Part shown: in pieces, positions 55,201 through 62,933 of the stretch
Numbering within the stretch: position 1 is the stretch's first letter
How the letters are laid out: each line of letters starts with the position of its first letter
Source: Dastarcus helophoroides
Taxonomy: Eukaryota; Arthropoda; Insecta; Coleoptera; Bothrideridae
NCBI GenBank assembly: GCA_028583605.1
Contig: CM053329.1
Coordinates: forward strand, 7,626,001-7,690,000
Length of the DNA stretch: 64,000 bases
Direction: 5' to 3'
Position numbers and translations under genes: made by a program
Notes under the pieces: model-generated
The model's database searches: none
The model's input: only the letters and a program-made list of their open reading frames with translations
Told to the model about the DNA's origin: nothing

Positions 55201-58200
55201 TATGTCTAGAAGTTCCAATTTTCTGAATAAAATGTCGACGCAATTTTTACTTTTGAAAAATTTCGAGAAAAACAATTAAAATTTAGAAAACCTGAACATT
55301 CTAAAATTTTAGAATTTAAAAATTTCAAGCTCGACAACATGATTAAATCTGAACCTACTATTCACCCAAAAATTCAAAACTTCTAGGAAAATTGAAATTT
55401 TAAAATAATAAGGTCAAAATAAAAAAAATAGTTTTAATTTGGGTTTTTCTCTCATTTTAACCTATTTAGATTTTTTCTTAAAATTCGGATTTCTTCTATC
55501 AAAATTTATTTTGTTTTCTTGGAATGTTCACTTTCAAGTTAATATTTTAATTTCCAAATTTTATGCAGCCATTGAAAATAAAAATAGGTCTCAGATCGGC
55601 GCAGCTAGGATTTTTTTTCAGGGTGGGCAAACTGGAGCAATTATATTTCTTGGGGGGCAAGAAGCTCTGTAAGGTGGGCTTCTAATGCAGTACAAGTGTG
55701 GCCTATCTCGCTGAAGTTTTTTATTTCTTTAATTTTAAACAAAATTCCAAGATCAAAATATACTTACAAAAAAGGTCCAACTCATCCACTGTAAAATTAT
55801 CCGGAAATTTCTCTTCAATATACAATATTGTGTATTCAATATTGAACCTTATAACTTTACATGTGGGTAATTTGACTAGAGGAAAATGAGAAAACATAGA
55901 AAACCCTTCGAAAATAAATTCGTGCTCATCATGATGAATTATAGTAGGAGTTTTGATCAGAAAATTTGTGGGTGGCGATATAGTGATGCGATAATGGTAT
56001 AATTTATCGGCATTATTAGTATGTGGATCGCACTTCAGTAGACGTTGCTCCCCTGGGTAAATACCATGTCTTATTCCCGATTTACGCGACTTTACAGAGC
56101 ATCTGCAAAGGGGGCCGTCGTTCATTTCACCCGGATCATTATACCTAAAAAGCATGACAGTATAACAATGACAACAACCTTGTTTATACATACCACATTT
56201 CGGGATGTAGCCTGTCTGGATGCTGTTGCTTTCTTTGTAATTCCTCCATGGTGCAATCCTCTTCATCGGTGAAATCTTCTTCTGAACTTCCCGAGCTACT
56301 TTCCTCAGCTTTAATAATTTTAGTCAAATAAAACACAAAACAACAGAGAATACTTACATTTATGCTTGCACAACCTAGCTCTATTTTTTCTCGGCGGTGG
56401 AACATATTCGGGTTTAGCGGCGTTGATCTTGGTCGCCCTCTTAACCAAATTTTCCCTAAAATTATCACAAACCGCCAACAATTTATCAGTAGCTTTAAGA
56501 ATTTTAATATTAGATTCATCTCTAGCGTAGAATAAATCAGCGGGCGAAGTTCGCGTCCAGATCTTTTTTTCATTCTCCAAAATCTTCTCCTGATCCACTT
56601 TAGCCAACTCTCTAATTCTGTTAGAAACTTCCTCCCGCGTGGAGCAGTAATTTTTCCTCCACTTGTTAAGAATCTCCTCCCGTTCATTAACTGTTTTGGA
56701 AGCTTCCCTTTGGTCTTTACTACTACGAGAAGTCGCGCTGCTTCTAGATCTGGATCTGTAGTGGCTATTAGAGCTTTGGTGGCTGTATCTGTCCCGTTCG
56801 CGCGATCTGCTTCTGGAATGACGAGATCTGCTGTGGCGACTTCTGTCTCTGCTTCGGCTTCTACTGCGGGAGTAAGTCTGGTGACGGCTGCTTCGTGATC
56901 GTTCGGATCTTGACCTGGATCTAGATCTCGACCTTGGGCGCCTGGAGACGAAGACGGCAAAGTTGCAATAATTATTTTTTCCATTAAATGGGGATAATAA
57001 AACAAACAAAATTATGACGATATACTGACCATATTCAATCAGCAACCTCGTTTGTGAAAATTTATATAATACACCAGTTATAGAAATAAAGGTTCAACAG
57101 AATCACAAATTTTCAAAAAGCTACAACTTTAAGGAAAATGTTTATACAGAAAAATAACAAAAGCTAATTAAAGCCCAAGTTTTTAGTTTTCAAATCTTCA
57201 GTTCCATTTTTCAGCTCGAAAATCAATCAAATTAAAGAGGATTACATTATCTAGAAGAGTTTTATGATGGAGACATCTAGGAACGTTTTCAAGGATAAGA
57301 AGACCATTAAAAAATCTCCAAATATTTTCTTACCCTTAAAAACGTTCGCAGATACTTCTATCATAAAACTCTTCCAAATAATGTAATCCTTTTCAAGTTC
57401 AATGATTTTTCAAGCCCTGTACGATAATTTTCCCCAAGATATCATTGTTCAAAAAACAGTCATTTTTGACTTTGGAAAGTTGAAATTTTTATTTCCTACC
57501 CAAATTCTCGAAATCCAAATTTCGACATAATTCTCGAAATGTTGGTAATTTTACCAAGAAATATCGACTTCTATCTCAAAATTACTGCTTTTTTCTCAAA
57601 ACGTTAACATCTTTCTCGCAATTTGCATTATAAATCAGATGTACTAAATAAACTGTGAGCTATTCCAAAAATATGTATTTTTTCTGAAAATTCAGTGTAC
57701 GTAACCCTGACATTTATAAATTAGAAAACTATTAATTTTTTAATTGCCTTTGAGTTATTTTCCAAACTTTCAATTCGAAGCTTTCCAGTTTAAACTTGAA
57801 ACGTTTATTTTTTTTAACAAAATTTTAACCAAAAATTGAAATTACTACTTTTTCCTACAAATTTTGAATTTAATTGATATTTTTAAAATAAATCTCTTGA
57901 TCTGATGTTCGCTTTAAGATCTGTAAATAATACATAAGTAATTAAATGTATTTATATTTAAAGTGAGAATGAAAAATTAAAAAATATATCATGCATGTAT
58001 AACGTGACCATACGTTCCGTTTTGAAGGGCACCGTCCCTTTTTTCAATTCTTCGTCTCGGTGTCCCCGAAAAAAACCTGGGGATATAAAATTGTCCCGTT
58101 TTCAGGCGACGAATTAATAACACTGGTGAACAGTATTGTCTTAGATCTGTGACTTGTTTTCCACTAATTTTTGGTCTTTGAATCCAAAAATAACCTCAGT

Positions 58201-60646
58201 TTATGTCTATCACGTCAACTTTTTAATCTACCCATCTACCGGATTCTCTCTGTCAGAAAAGTTATTAAAAAAATGCACATATACATATTTTACGCCTGCC
58301 CGTTTGGGTGAAATTTCTAGAAAAAAAATAGAAAATTCGATTATGTCAAAATTTCGATATTGACGGGAACATTTTTACCTAAATTTCGAGTTAAATTTCG
58401 AAATTTTAATTTTTTTTCTCAACAAATCAGAATTAAGGTCGTCTCTTGCTTATAGCAAAATTTCGGAAAAGAACTCGAATGTGAGTTCAAAGGCAACATT
58501 GTGAGATTGGAGTGGTTTTGCGGTTATTTTTACAAAGAAATTTCGATCTCTTTTTTCCAAATTTTGACTTTTTTATTTATAGTTAAAGCCAAAACTTCCA
58601 AAATTTATAAAAACCTCAGTTTCAATTTATTATTCAAAAAATTCTAAAGAATTAAGTTGAATATTCGAGTTTTTTTTATCAAAATATCGAGCTATTCAAT
58701 ATAAATTTTAAACTAAAAAATTCGACATTTTTCTATAATCTCAAATTTGTCTCTAATTTTTTTCTTTTCTTTGAAATTTTATATCGCATTTTAAACTAAA
58801 AAAAGGTAAATTCTTAGCTTAAAGTTGAAAATTGAGATTTTAATCTCGACTTATTCTAAAAAAATTAAAATGCTGATCCACATTTCGGGTTTAAAAGTCG
58901 ACATTGCAATTGAAAATTGCACTTTTTGTCAGAAAATCTGATATTTTAAGTTACACTTTTTAAAGATTTTTCTCTAAAGTTTCAAGACTTGAAATTTGAT
59001 TTTTTTATAGAAAAATAATCCATTATAATTTTTCATCAAAAACTTTGGGAAAGTTCTTCCTTAGAAGCTCGACTTTTTTTTTTAAATTTCGAATTTTTCT
59101 TCTAAATCACAAACGTTTTTGACAAATTTCGAATTATTCCTCAAAAGATCCTTTTCTCTAAAAATTTTTTAAACAAATTTTCAAGTTTTTCTGCAAAAAA
59201 TTTTTTTAAAGAAACTTTGTATTAAGGCTAGACCCTAATCTCAAAGTTTCATTTCTCTGCAAATTTGGAATTTTTTGAAGTTTCTTTTTTTTTCAAATTT
59301 TGTGTTAAAGCTCAATGTTTTCGTTTAAATTACCTTGTTAAAAATCTGCGCTTAGAACTGAATTTTCTAAGCTCTGAAATTGGAGCATTTTTTTAAATAA
59401 ATTTCGATGTTTTACTTTTTGACTTTTTTTAGATTTTCAGTTTAATCAACGTAATACATTTGTTTGTTTTTAATTTATTTTTTTTTAGGTTTAACTTCAC
59501 AACCTAAACTCGAAAGTTATCTTTTTCAACTAAAACAAATAATTCTCTGACTTAAACATTTTTGAGTAAAAAAAGCACAACTATAGATAATTCTCAGTCA
59601 TTTCCCTCACTACATTTTCATGAGTAAAACAAAAATGGGGTTCACTTTACCCGTTTTAAACTAGCAGAGTTCAATATAAAAGGTTTTCATATTTTTGCAA
59701 CACACCGGTTAGGAAACACTGCTGAATACACTGTGTGTGAACGTCTGAAAAAACCCAATTACAGATTCTGATCCTCATGGCGATGTTAAAAACTAAAGTG
59801 AATAAATAAGAAAACTTGCCAAAATCTTTGTTATTACTGAAAATTATCAGCAGTTCTATTAAAATAAAGCTCTGTTGACAAATACAAAAAATGACCAAAC
59901 TTGCTTAACTTTTCAAATTTGTAATAAATAATTTTGATAAAGAAAATATTAAAAAATGTATTTTTTTTTTATTGAGAATATAGGCTGGTATTATCGAAAT
60001 TGATTTTCTTTCATGAATCGGTCTTACTAATTGACATAAATAAAGGAATGTCCCGCTTTGAGTCAAAAAATAAATGGTCACATTATGCATGTATCATTTA
60101 CCATTTGTTGTTAAAGTCGAAAATATTTGCAGTTTTTACCACAACACCTAACCATCACAACAAATAAGATGCAAGACGGTGTATCGAGTTTTACCTTTCG
60201 GGTTCCCTTTGGTATGATTTATAGTCAGTTTTCTTTCTTTCGTTTTGCTGCTCCTGTTTTTCTTTCTCCCGTTTTCTTTCTTCTAGAGCATCATTCAACT
60301 CCGCTTGAGCCTTTGCTCTTCTATAAGATTCTAATTCAGCGTTATAGTCATTAAATCCTTCGTTAGTTGCAGGTGGACAACTATAATTATTACTTGGCAT
60401 ATTTTGAGTTTGGGGAGGTGGCGGTACATTGTAGGGACAAGGTGGTGGTTGATAATAGTTATAAGGAGCATAATTTTGGGGATATGCTGTTGGACAAGGT
60501 GGAGGGACGTTGAAATTAGGCGGAGGAATGTTTGGAGTAAAATTAGGAGTAGTCCAGTTGGGTTGCATTGGATTCGGTGTTTCTGAATACCCTGGATAGG
60601 CCTGCGGTGCCCCATATTGACTATTATAATTCCAGTAATTACTCAT
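40034..60646 (-). CDS. drosha: Drosha, nuclear ribonuclease III
   Basis: Catalytic subunit of the Microprocessor, which with DGCR8/Pasha crops primary microRNAs in the nucleus. Fourteen coding exons join in phase to 3828 bp (1275 residues; human about 1374): Pro/Tyr-rich start (1-150), Arg/Ser-rich segment (about 151-230), central domain with [18 protein letters not shown], RIIIDa (about 740-915), RIIIDb (about 960-1090), dsRNA-binding domain (about 1110-1190) and a Lys/Ser-rich tail. Both RNase III signatures are intact ([13 protein letters not shown] and [13 protein letters not shown]), as are the distal acidic residues ([17 protein letters not shown]). No frame break was found, in contrast to the PRKDC gene downstream. 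It shares a 271-bp divergent promoter region with the RIIa-domain gene. Confidence 0.95.
40581..40726 (-). CDS. drosha: drosha exon 13
   Basis: Residues 1144-1193: [41 protein letters not shown]-terminal half of the dsRNA-binding domain with the QAE..AA-like helix. The donor is G|GTATAC at 40580. Confidence 0.9.
40727..40777 (-). other. drosha: 51-bp drosha intron, frame-preserving
   Basis: GTTCGT donor and TTCCAG acceptor. The length is 17 codons with no stop, so an unspliced message would insert a [20 protein letters not shown] segment into the dsRNA-binding domain between the two strands that read VYK and VIE when spliced. Family alignment favours splicing, but retention would keep the frame. 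Confidence 0.65.
40778..40938 (-). CDS. drosha: drosha exon 12
   Basis: Residues 1091-1144: [48 protein letters not shown]. Start of the double-stranded RNA-binding domain. I end it at AA|GTTCG (40777), because the next 51 bp have no counterpart in the family. Confidence 0.8.
40990..41151 (-). CDS. drosha: drosha exon 11
   Basis: Residues 1037-1090: [40 protein letters not shown]. Completes RIIIDb with its distal acidic residues. The acceptor is TTTCAG, the donor CAG|GTTAGA at 40989. Phase 0 at both ends. Confidence 0.95.
41867..42220 (-). CDS. drosha: drosha exon 10, RIIIDb signature
   Basis: Residues 919-1036: [82 protein letters not shown] (second RNase III signature), [10 protein letters not shown]. 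The acceptor is CTGTAG, the donor TCT|GTAAGT at 41866. It is separated from exon 9 by a 7.8-kb transposon-filled intron. Confidence 0.95.
42221..42679. other. drosha intron 9, start of exon 10 side
   Basis: AT-rich intron sequence up to the mariner element. No open frame or repeat edge recognised. Confidence 0.35.
42680..43960 (+). mobile_element. mariner element 2
   Basis: Inverted repeats with shared core GATTAATAAGTCCG at 42680-42705 and 43935-43960. TA flanks both ends (42678-42679 and 43961-43962). It encodes a damaged mariner transposase on the plus strand. Inserted in the drosha intron between exons 9 and 10, opposite to gene direction. Confidence 0.85.
42880..43840 (+). pseudogene. 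mariner transposase, inactivated
   Basis: DD34D transposase remains: RSGRP linker, [89 protein letters not shown]. The first catalytic Asp is gone: the usual VDETW reads [10 protein letters not shown], a small deletion. A 38-bp tandem duplication at 43484-43559 ([10 protein letters not shown] repeated) shifts the frame before the third Asp. The N-terminus is also broken. Confidence 0.8.
43963..44898. repeat. AT-rich filler, drosha intron 9
   Basis: Filler of mixed orientation between mariner 2 and a foldback. No coding signal. Confidence 0.45.
44899..45032. repeat. Foldback hairpin repeat
   Basis: The left arm (AAATTTTTCGAAAAGTACAT ... TTTTAATCCAAAA) pairs with the right arm (TTTTGGATTAAAAA ... 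ATGTACTTTTCGAAAAAATT). The tips meet at AAATAGATAAAATAA and TTATTTTATCTATTT. Arms are about 55 bp; the left one carries an extra ~18 bases. It lies in a drosha intron and in RNA would form a long stem. Confidence 0.75.
45093..46391 (+). mobile_element. mariner element 3
   Basis: Inverted repeats CGAGGTCTCTTCAAAAAGTA (45093) and, inward from the right end, CGAGGTGTTCAAAAAGTAAG (46391), both continuing AGGTGACT. TA flanks both ends (45091-45092 and 46392-46393). It holds a broken transposase of a different mariner subfamily from elements 1 and 2. Confidence 0.85.
45297..46300 (+). pseudogene. mariner transposase, inactivated
   Basis: Starts [16 protein letters not shown], then a stop. [18 protein letters not shown], then a frame change, [56 protein letters not shown]. 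Catalytic boxes: [27 protein letters not shown], and [12 protein letters not shown] in a later frame after a stop near 46003. Several stops and shifts; clearly dead. Confidence 0.78.
46392..46715. repeat. AT-rich filler, drosha intron 9
   Basis: Short filler stretch between mariner 3 and the hAT copy 2. Nothing else seen. Confidence 0.35.
47460..47582 (+). repeat. Possible LINE 3' tail with GATT repeat
   Basis: A less filler-like segment ending GACAAACAAATAAAGATTGATTGATTGATTGA, with the tetranucleotide run at 47556-47573. This resembles 3' tails of non-LTR retrotransposons that end in short repeats. It lies inside hAT copy 2, so would be a nested insertion. Confidence 0.35.
48100..48181. repeat. 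Small inverted repeat
   Basis: CAGGATATACTTCTTCCAA and CCGGAAGAAGTATATCCTG are inverted copies about 45 bp apart. It is a short stem-loop, apparently a small insertion within hAT copy 2. Confidence 0.55.
50022..50374 (-). CDS. drosha: drosha exon 9, RIIIDa signature
   Basis: Residues 801-918: [35 protein letters not shown] (RNase III signature; Glu and Asp of the active site), [20 protein letters not shown], and [20 protein letters not shown] (distal acidic residue). The donor is GAT|GTATGT at 50021; a hAT element lies 25 bases into the intron. Confidence 0.95.
50426..50672 (-). CDS. drosha: drosha exon 8
   Basis: Residues 719-801: [55 protein letters not shown]. Start of the first RNase III domain, including the conserved LTHPS box. 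The donor is G|GTGAAT at 50425. Confidence 0.93.
50725..50932 (-). CDS. drosha: drosha exon 7
   Basis: Residues 649-718: [20 protein letters not shown], a Lys/Glu-rich helix, and the segment ending [13 protein letters not shown]. This is the connector helix and the lead-in to RIIIDa. Flanking introns are 53 bp each side. Confidence 0.92.
50986..51143 (-). CDS. drosha: drosha exon 6
   Basis: Residues 597-648: [20 protein letters not shown], then [20 protein letters not shown]. This segment is almost invariant in Drosha proteins. The acceptor is TCTAG and the donor GA|GTAAGT at 50985. The open frame is too short to appear as a long ORF and was found by splice phase. Confidence 0.9.
51291..51550 (-). 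CDS. drosha: drosha exon 5
   Basis: Residues 510-596: [55 protein letters not shown]. Central domain platform region. The acceptor is TTTCAG before 51550 and the donor AAG|GTAGGA at 51290. The upstream intron (51551-55767) is mostly filler. Confidence 0.92.
51551..55767. repeat. drosha intron 4, filler
   Basis: Over 4 kb of filler in blocks of both orientations (GTCGAAATTT words dominate at 52400-52990 and 54370-54600). At 55619, CAGGGTGGGCAAACTGG resembles a hAT-type tip, but no partner was found. No exon or other gene recognised. Confidence 0.5.
55768..56144 (-). CDS. drosha: drosha exon 4
   Basis: Residues 384-509: [47 protein letters not shown], and [15 protein letters not shown]. The Cys residues of CRCS and the KC-P motif belong to the zinc-binding part of the central domain. 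The donor is T|GTAAGT at 55767. Confidence 0.92.
56194..56308 (-). CDS. drosha: drosha exon 3
   Basis: Residues 346-384: an acidic stretch ([20 protein letters not shown]) followed by [10 protein letters not shown]. The acceptor is TTAAAG, the donor TG|GTATGT at 56193. The split Trp codon is completed by exon 4. Acidic spacer before the conserved RLHPE-W motif. Confidence 0.9.
56358..56941 (-). CDS. drosha: drosha exon 2, RS domain
   Basis: Residues 151-345. Begins in alternating Arg/Ser ([18 protein letters not shown]), a nuclear-localising RS domain. It ends in the conserved central-domain start: [36 protein letters not shown]. The acceptor is CTCCAG, the donor T|GTAAGT at 56357. Intron 1 (3.25 kb) holds a foldback and a TSD-flanked element. 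Confidence 0.92.
56942..57220. other. drosha intron 1, exon 2 side
   Basis: Ordinary AT-rich intron between exon 2 and the foldback at 57221. Nothing recognised. Confidence 0.3.
57221..57412. repeat. Foldback hairpin repeat
   Basis: The left arm (AAAATCAATCAAATTAAAGA, GGATTACATTAT, GAGTTTTATGATGGAG, GAACGTTTTCAAGG) is matched in reverse order by the right arm (CCTTAAAAACGTTC, CTTCTATCATAAAACTC, AATAATGTAATCC, TTCAATGATTTTT). Arms are about 80 bp with a 30-bp spacer. It lies in drosha intron 1. Confidence 0.78.
57413..57990. repeat. Filler, drosha intron 1
   Basis: AT-rich filler between the foldback and the 2.1-kb element. No coding signal. Confidence 0.35.
58001..60084. mobile_element. Non-autonomous DNA element with 10-bp target duplication
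   Basis: ATGCATGTAT occurs exactly at 57991-58000 and 60085-60094. Inside, the ends are inverted: AACGTGACCATACG on the left and, inward from the right, AATGTGACCATTTA. Subterminal GTTCCGTTTTGAAGGG and GTCCCG words occur on the left, and a CGGGACATTCC-type sequence on the right. The 2084-bp interior is largely filler without a transposase. A 9-10-bp duplication fits Mutator-like elements best, but the superfamily is unproven. Confidence 0.65.
60195..60646 (-). CDS. drosha: drosha exon 1
   Basis: Residues 1-150: [15 protein letters not shown] onward, rich in Pro, Tyr and Asn ([12 protein letters not shown]), then a charged coiled segment ending YKSYQREPE. Such a proline-rich N-terminus is typical of Drosha. 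The donor is AG|GTAAAA at 60194. The start is the first ATG after the divergent promoter gap. Confidence 0.88.
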
Positions 60647-60917
60647 TTTTTTACCACAAGCACATTTAATAAGCTACGGGTAGAAAAACTATTCACAAAT
60701 CAGAAATCTTTAGATTTTTGAGGTTAGGAAATTGTTTTGTAGTTGGGTTATTTGAACTACAGAGCGCGTAAACTATTTTCATATGCAACAATGCCAGAGG
60801 CGGATGTTGGAATTGGTGATTGGGGATATATTCATGACAGAACTCGTAAAATTTAGACATAAGACATATGTCACACTAACGTTTTATTTTAAAATATTCT
60901 CCGAAAATAGTAAAAAT
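60647..60917. promoter_or_regulatory. Divergent promoter region, drosha / RIIa-domain gene
   Basis: Only 271 bp separate the two start codons, which point away from each other. The interval is less AT-rich than the surroundings and free of filler, as expected for a shared, CpG-tolerant housekeeping promoter (AGAGCGCGTAAAC near 60760). No TATA box was assigned. Confidence 0.5.
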
Positions 60918-61007
60918 ATGAATGTTACGCTGCAAAGACATTACGCCAAATTTATATATGTTGTACCAGAAGGTCTACGTGAACTTATGAGCGACATATC
61001 TCGAGAA
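60918..61007 (+). CDS. RIIa-domain protein (Sp17/CABYR-like), exon 1
   Basis: Thirty codons, MNVTLQRHYAKFIYVVPEGL then RELMSDISRE, spliced at GAA|GTAATT (61008). This is the first half of an RIIa dimerisation-docking domain, as in regulatory subunits of protein kinase A and sperm proteins Sp17, CABYR and ropporin. An upstream in-frame ATG at 60783 exists, but the family's usual start is here. Confidence 0.7.
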
Positions 61008-61054
61008 GTAATTCAATTAATTTACCACTGCTTTTTAGTTTTAACATTTTTTAG

Positions 61055-61139
61055 GTTTTAAGAAGCCAGCCGCATGATATATACACATTTATTGCTGATT
61101 ATTTGGACGCACTTATGGTAACTCGAGAAAATGCAAGGG
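61055..61139 (+). CDS. RIIa-domain protein, exon 2
   Basis: Continues VLRSQPHDIYTFIADYLDAL then MVTRENARG after a 47-bp intron (acceptor TTTTAG). The QP-DIY-F-A-YL pattern completes the RIIa four-helix docking motif. The donor is probably G|GTACGA at 61140. The next exon was not recognised in the remaining 2.8 kb, so the gene is partial here; it presumably acts in a cilium- or sperm-flagellum complex by binding AKAPs (family inference). Confidence 0.68.
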
Positions 61140-61639
61140 GTACGATAACGTTTTAATAGTTTTTTTTATTTTGCCAAACTAACATTTCTTGTTTTATCTT
61201 TGACTTTAATTTTGCCATTTAACGTTTAAGTGGGATCACCTATGACAAAGAAAATACTTTTCCCCTGTGAAAAATAGCAATGAACTAGCCAAAGATAGCT
61301 TTAAACATTTCAGTGAATTAGCCACAATTTTACAATAAGAGACGCGTGAGCTATCTGCATATCTGTACCTTAGAGGCAATCTATGTTAAGTCCAATTTTT
61401 CCCAAAATAATTTAAAGATGTTGTCTATCAAAACAACACCATGTTTAATTTACTATTTTCAGTATTAAAATATCTAAATAAACAGCAAATTGAGGCTTTT
61501 TTAAAGAATGTAACGTCCAGGTGTACCGCAGATCTGAACTACCTTAAGTGACTTAAACTTTGTTTATAAGAATGATTTTTGTATCTTAACATAGTTTGCT
61601 TTGGGGTACAGATGTGGAAAGCTAAATTATCAGTCCTGG

Positions 61640-61897
61640 GTGCCAACACATTCGTATGAAACGTGAGGAAAATGACCTGCGAATGAATTTTGAATATGAA
61701 TTCCTGATTTGGAAACCGAATCTGAATTCGGAATCCTCAAATCAGACGTCGAATGAGGAATTCCGATTTGAACACTGAAATGAACGTATTTCTGTGAAAC
61801 GTCGGGAATTCGTGCGTGTGCGATCAGTAACTGAATTCTGAATCTAAACTGACTTGGAAACCTAATCTAAATTTCGTATCTGTGCGACCGGGCCTTA
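61640..61897. mobile_element. Candidate MITE
   Basis: The left end, GTCCTGGGTGCCAACACATT then CGTATGAAA, resembles the inward-read right end, GGCCCGGTCGCACAGATACG. The interior repeats GAATTC/GAATC-type words many times. A target duplication could not be fixed. Tentative. Confidence 0.35.
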
Positions 61898-62933
61898 GAA
61901 CTTAATTTCAAGTTGAAGCTTTCAAGTTTAAACTTTTTATGGAAAACTTTTATTTTCGCGGAGAATTTTGAGAAAAAAAATCGAATATTCAAAAATATTG
62001 CGGCTACAACTCAAATGTGGAGATTTTTTTACATAAAATGGAAATTTATACTGTTTTCTGAAATTCCCAGATTTTAACTTAAAAACTTTAAAATTTTAAT
62101 TCGAAAAAAAAACAATTTTGACTTTCATCTCGAAATTCTGACATTTTTTGTAGAAAATTTAAGTTTTAACAAAAGTCGAATGTTCGATATTTTATCAAAA
62201 TATCGCGATTAAACAAAATAATAAACCAAAAATTTTGAGAATTATTTTCTCCAGTTCAAAGTTTTTCTAAAAATTTCGCCTTTTATGTAGAAATGTTATG
62301 CATTGTTTGAATAAATTTTCTTCAATCAACATTTTGTGTTAAAACACTACATTTCAAATTTTTTTAGAAATTTAAACTTACTTTAAATTTAAGTTTTTTT
62401 GAAGTTTCAATTTTTCTCAGAAATCCCGTCTTTAGACATGCTACTTTTTGCCCAAAATAGATTTAAACTTTAGATTTGGACTCATTTTTAAAAATTTTAC
62501 TTCTCTTTCTCGAGATTATAAATGAAACTTTAAATTTAATTTTATATGGTTTCTTCCCAAATTTTTCAAAGTGAACTACACTTTTATTATTTTTTCCCAT
62601 GGATTTATCTCAGATTCTTGATTCTTTTGTAGGAAAGACCAGATAATTTTTTTTGAAAGAGTAAGTCAGGACTTTTGTTAGACAACCGTGTTACTTTTAC
62701 TGGTAGGATATTTGCGCGAACCTTTTTTTAGCTTATCTATTTACTGAACGACATTCCTAATTACGATTCTCTCTCAGGCGAATTTAATGCTGGTAAAATG
62801 CATTATTGACCAACTAATTCGTAAGTGGGACTCTTCCCGGGTCAATTATATCCTTCTGATAATAAATAAAAAAATGAAGGGGCCAAACAAACCCATATTG
62901 TAGAACTTTGAAAGACTTTGGTGATATTTAAAT
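61898..62933. repeat. Filler and unassigned sequence
   Basis: Filler to about 62560, then 370 bp of mixed sequence without a recognised feature, up to the hAT edge. Presumably intron of the RIIa-domain gene. Confidence 0.35.

Noticed and set aside
56710..56898. Plus-strand Ala/Ser/Val-rich open frame
   Set aside because: It is the antisense shadow of the Arg/Ser-coding drosha exon 2.
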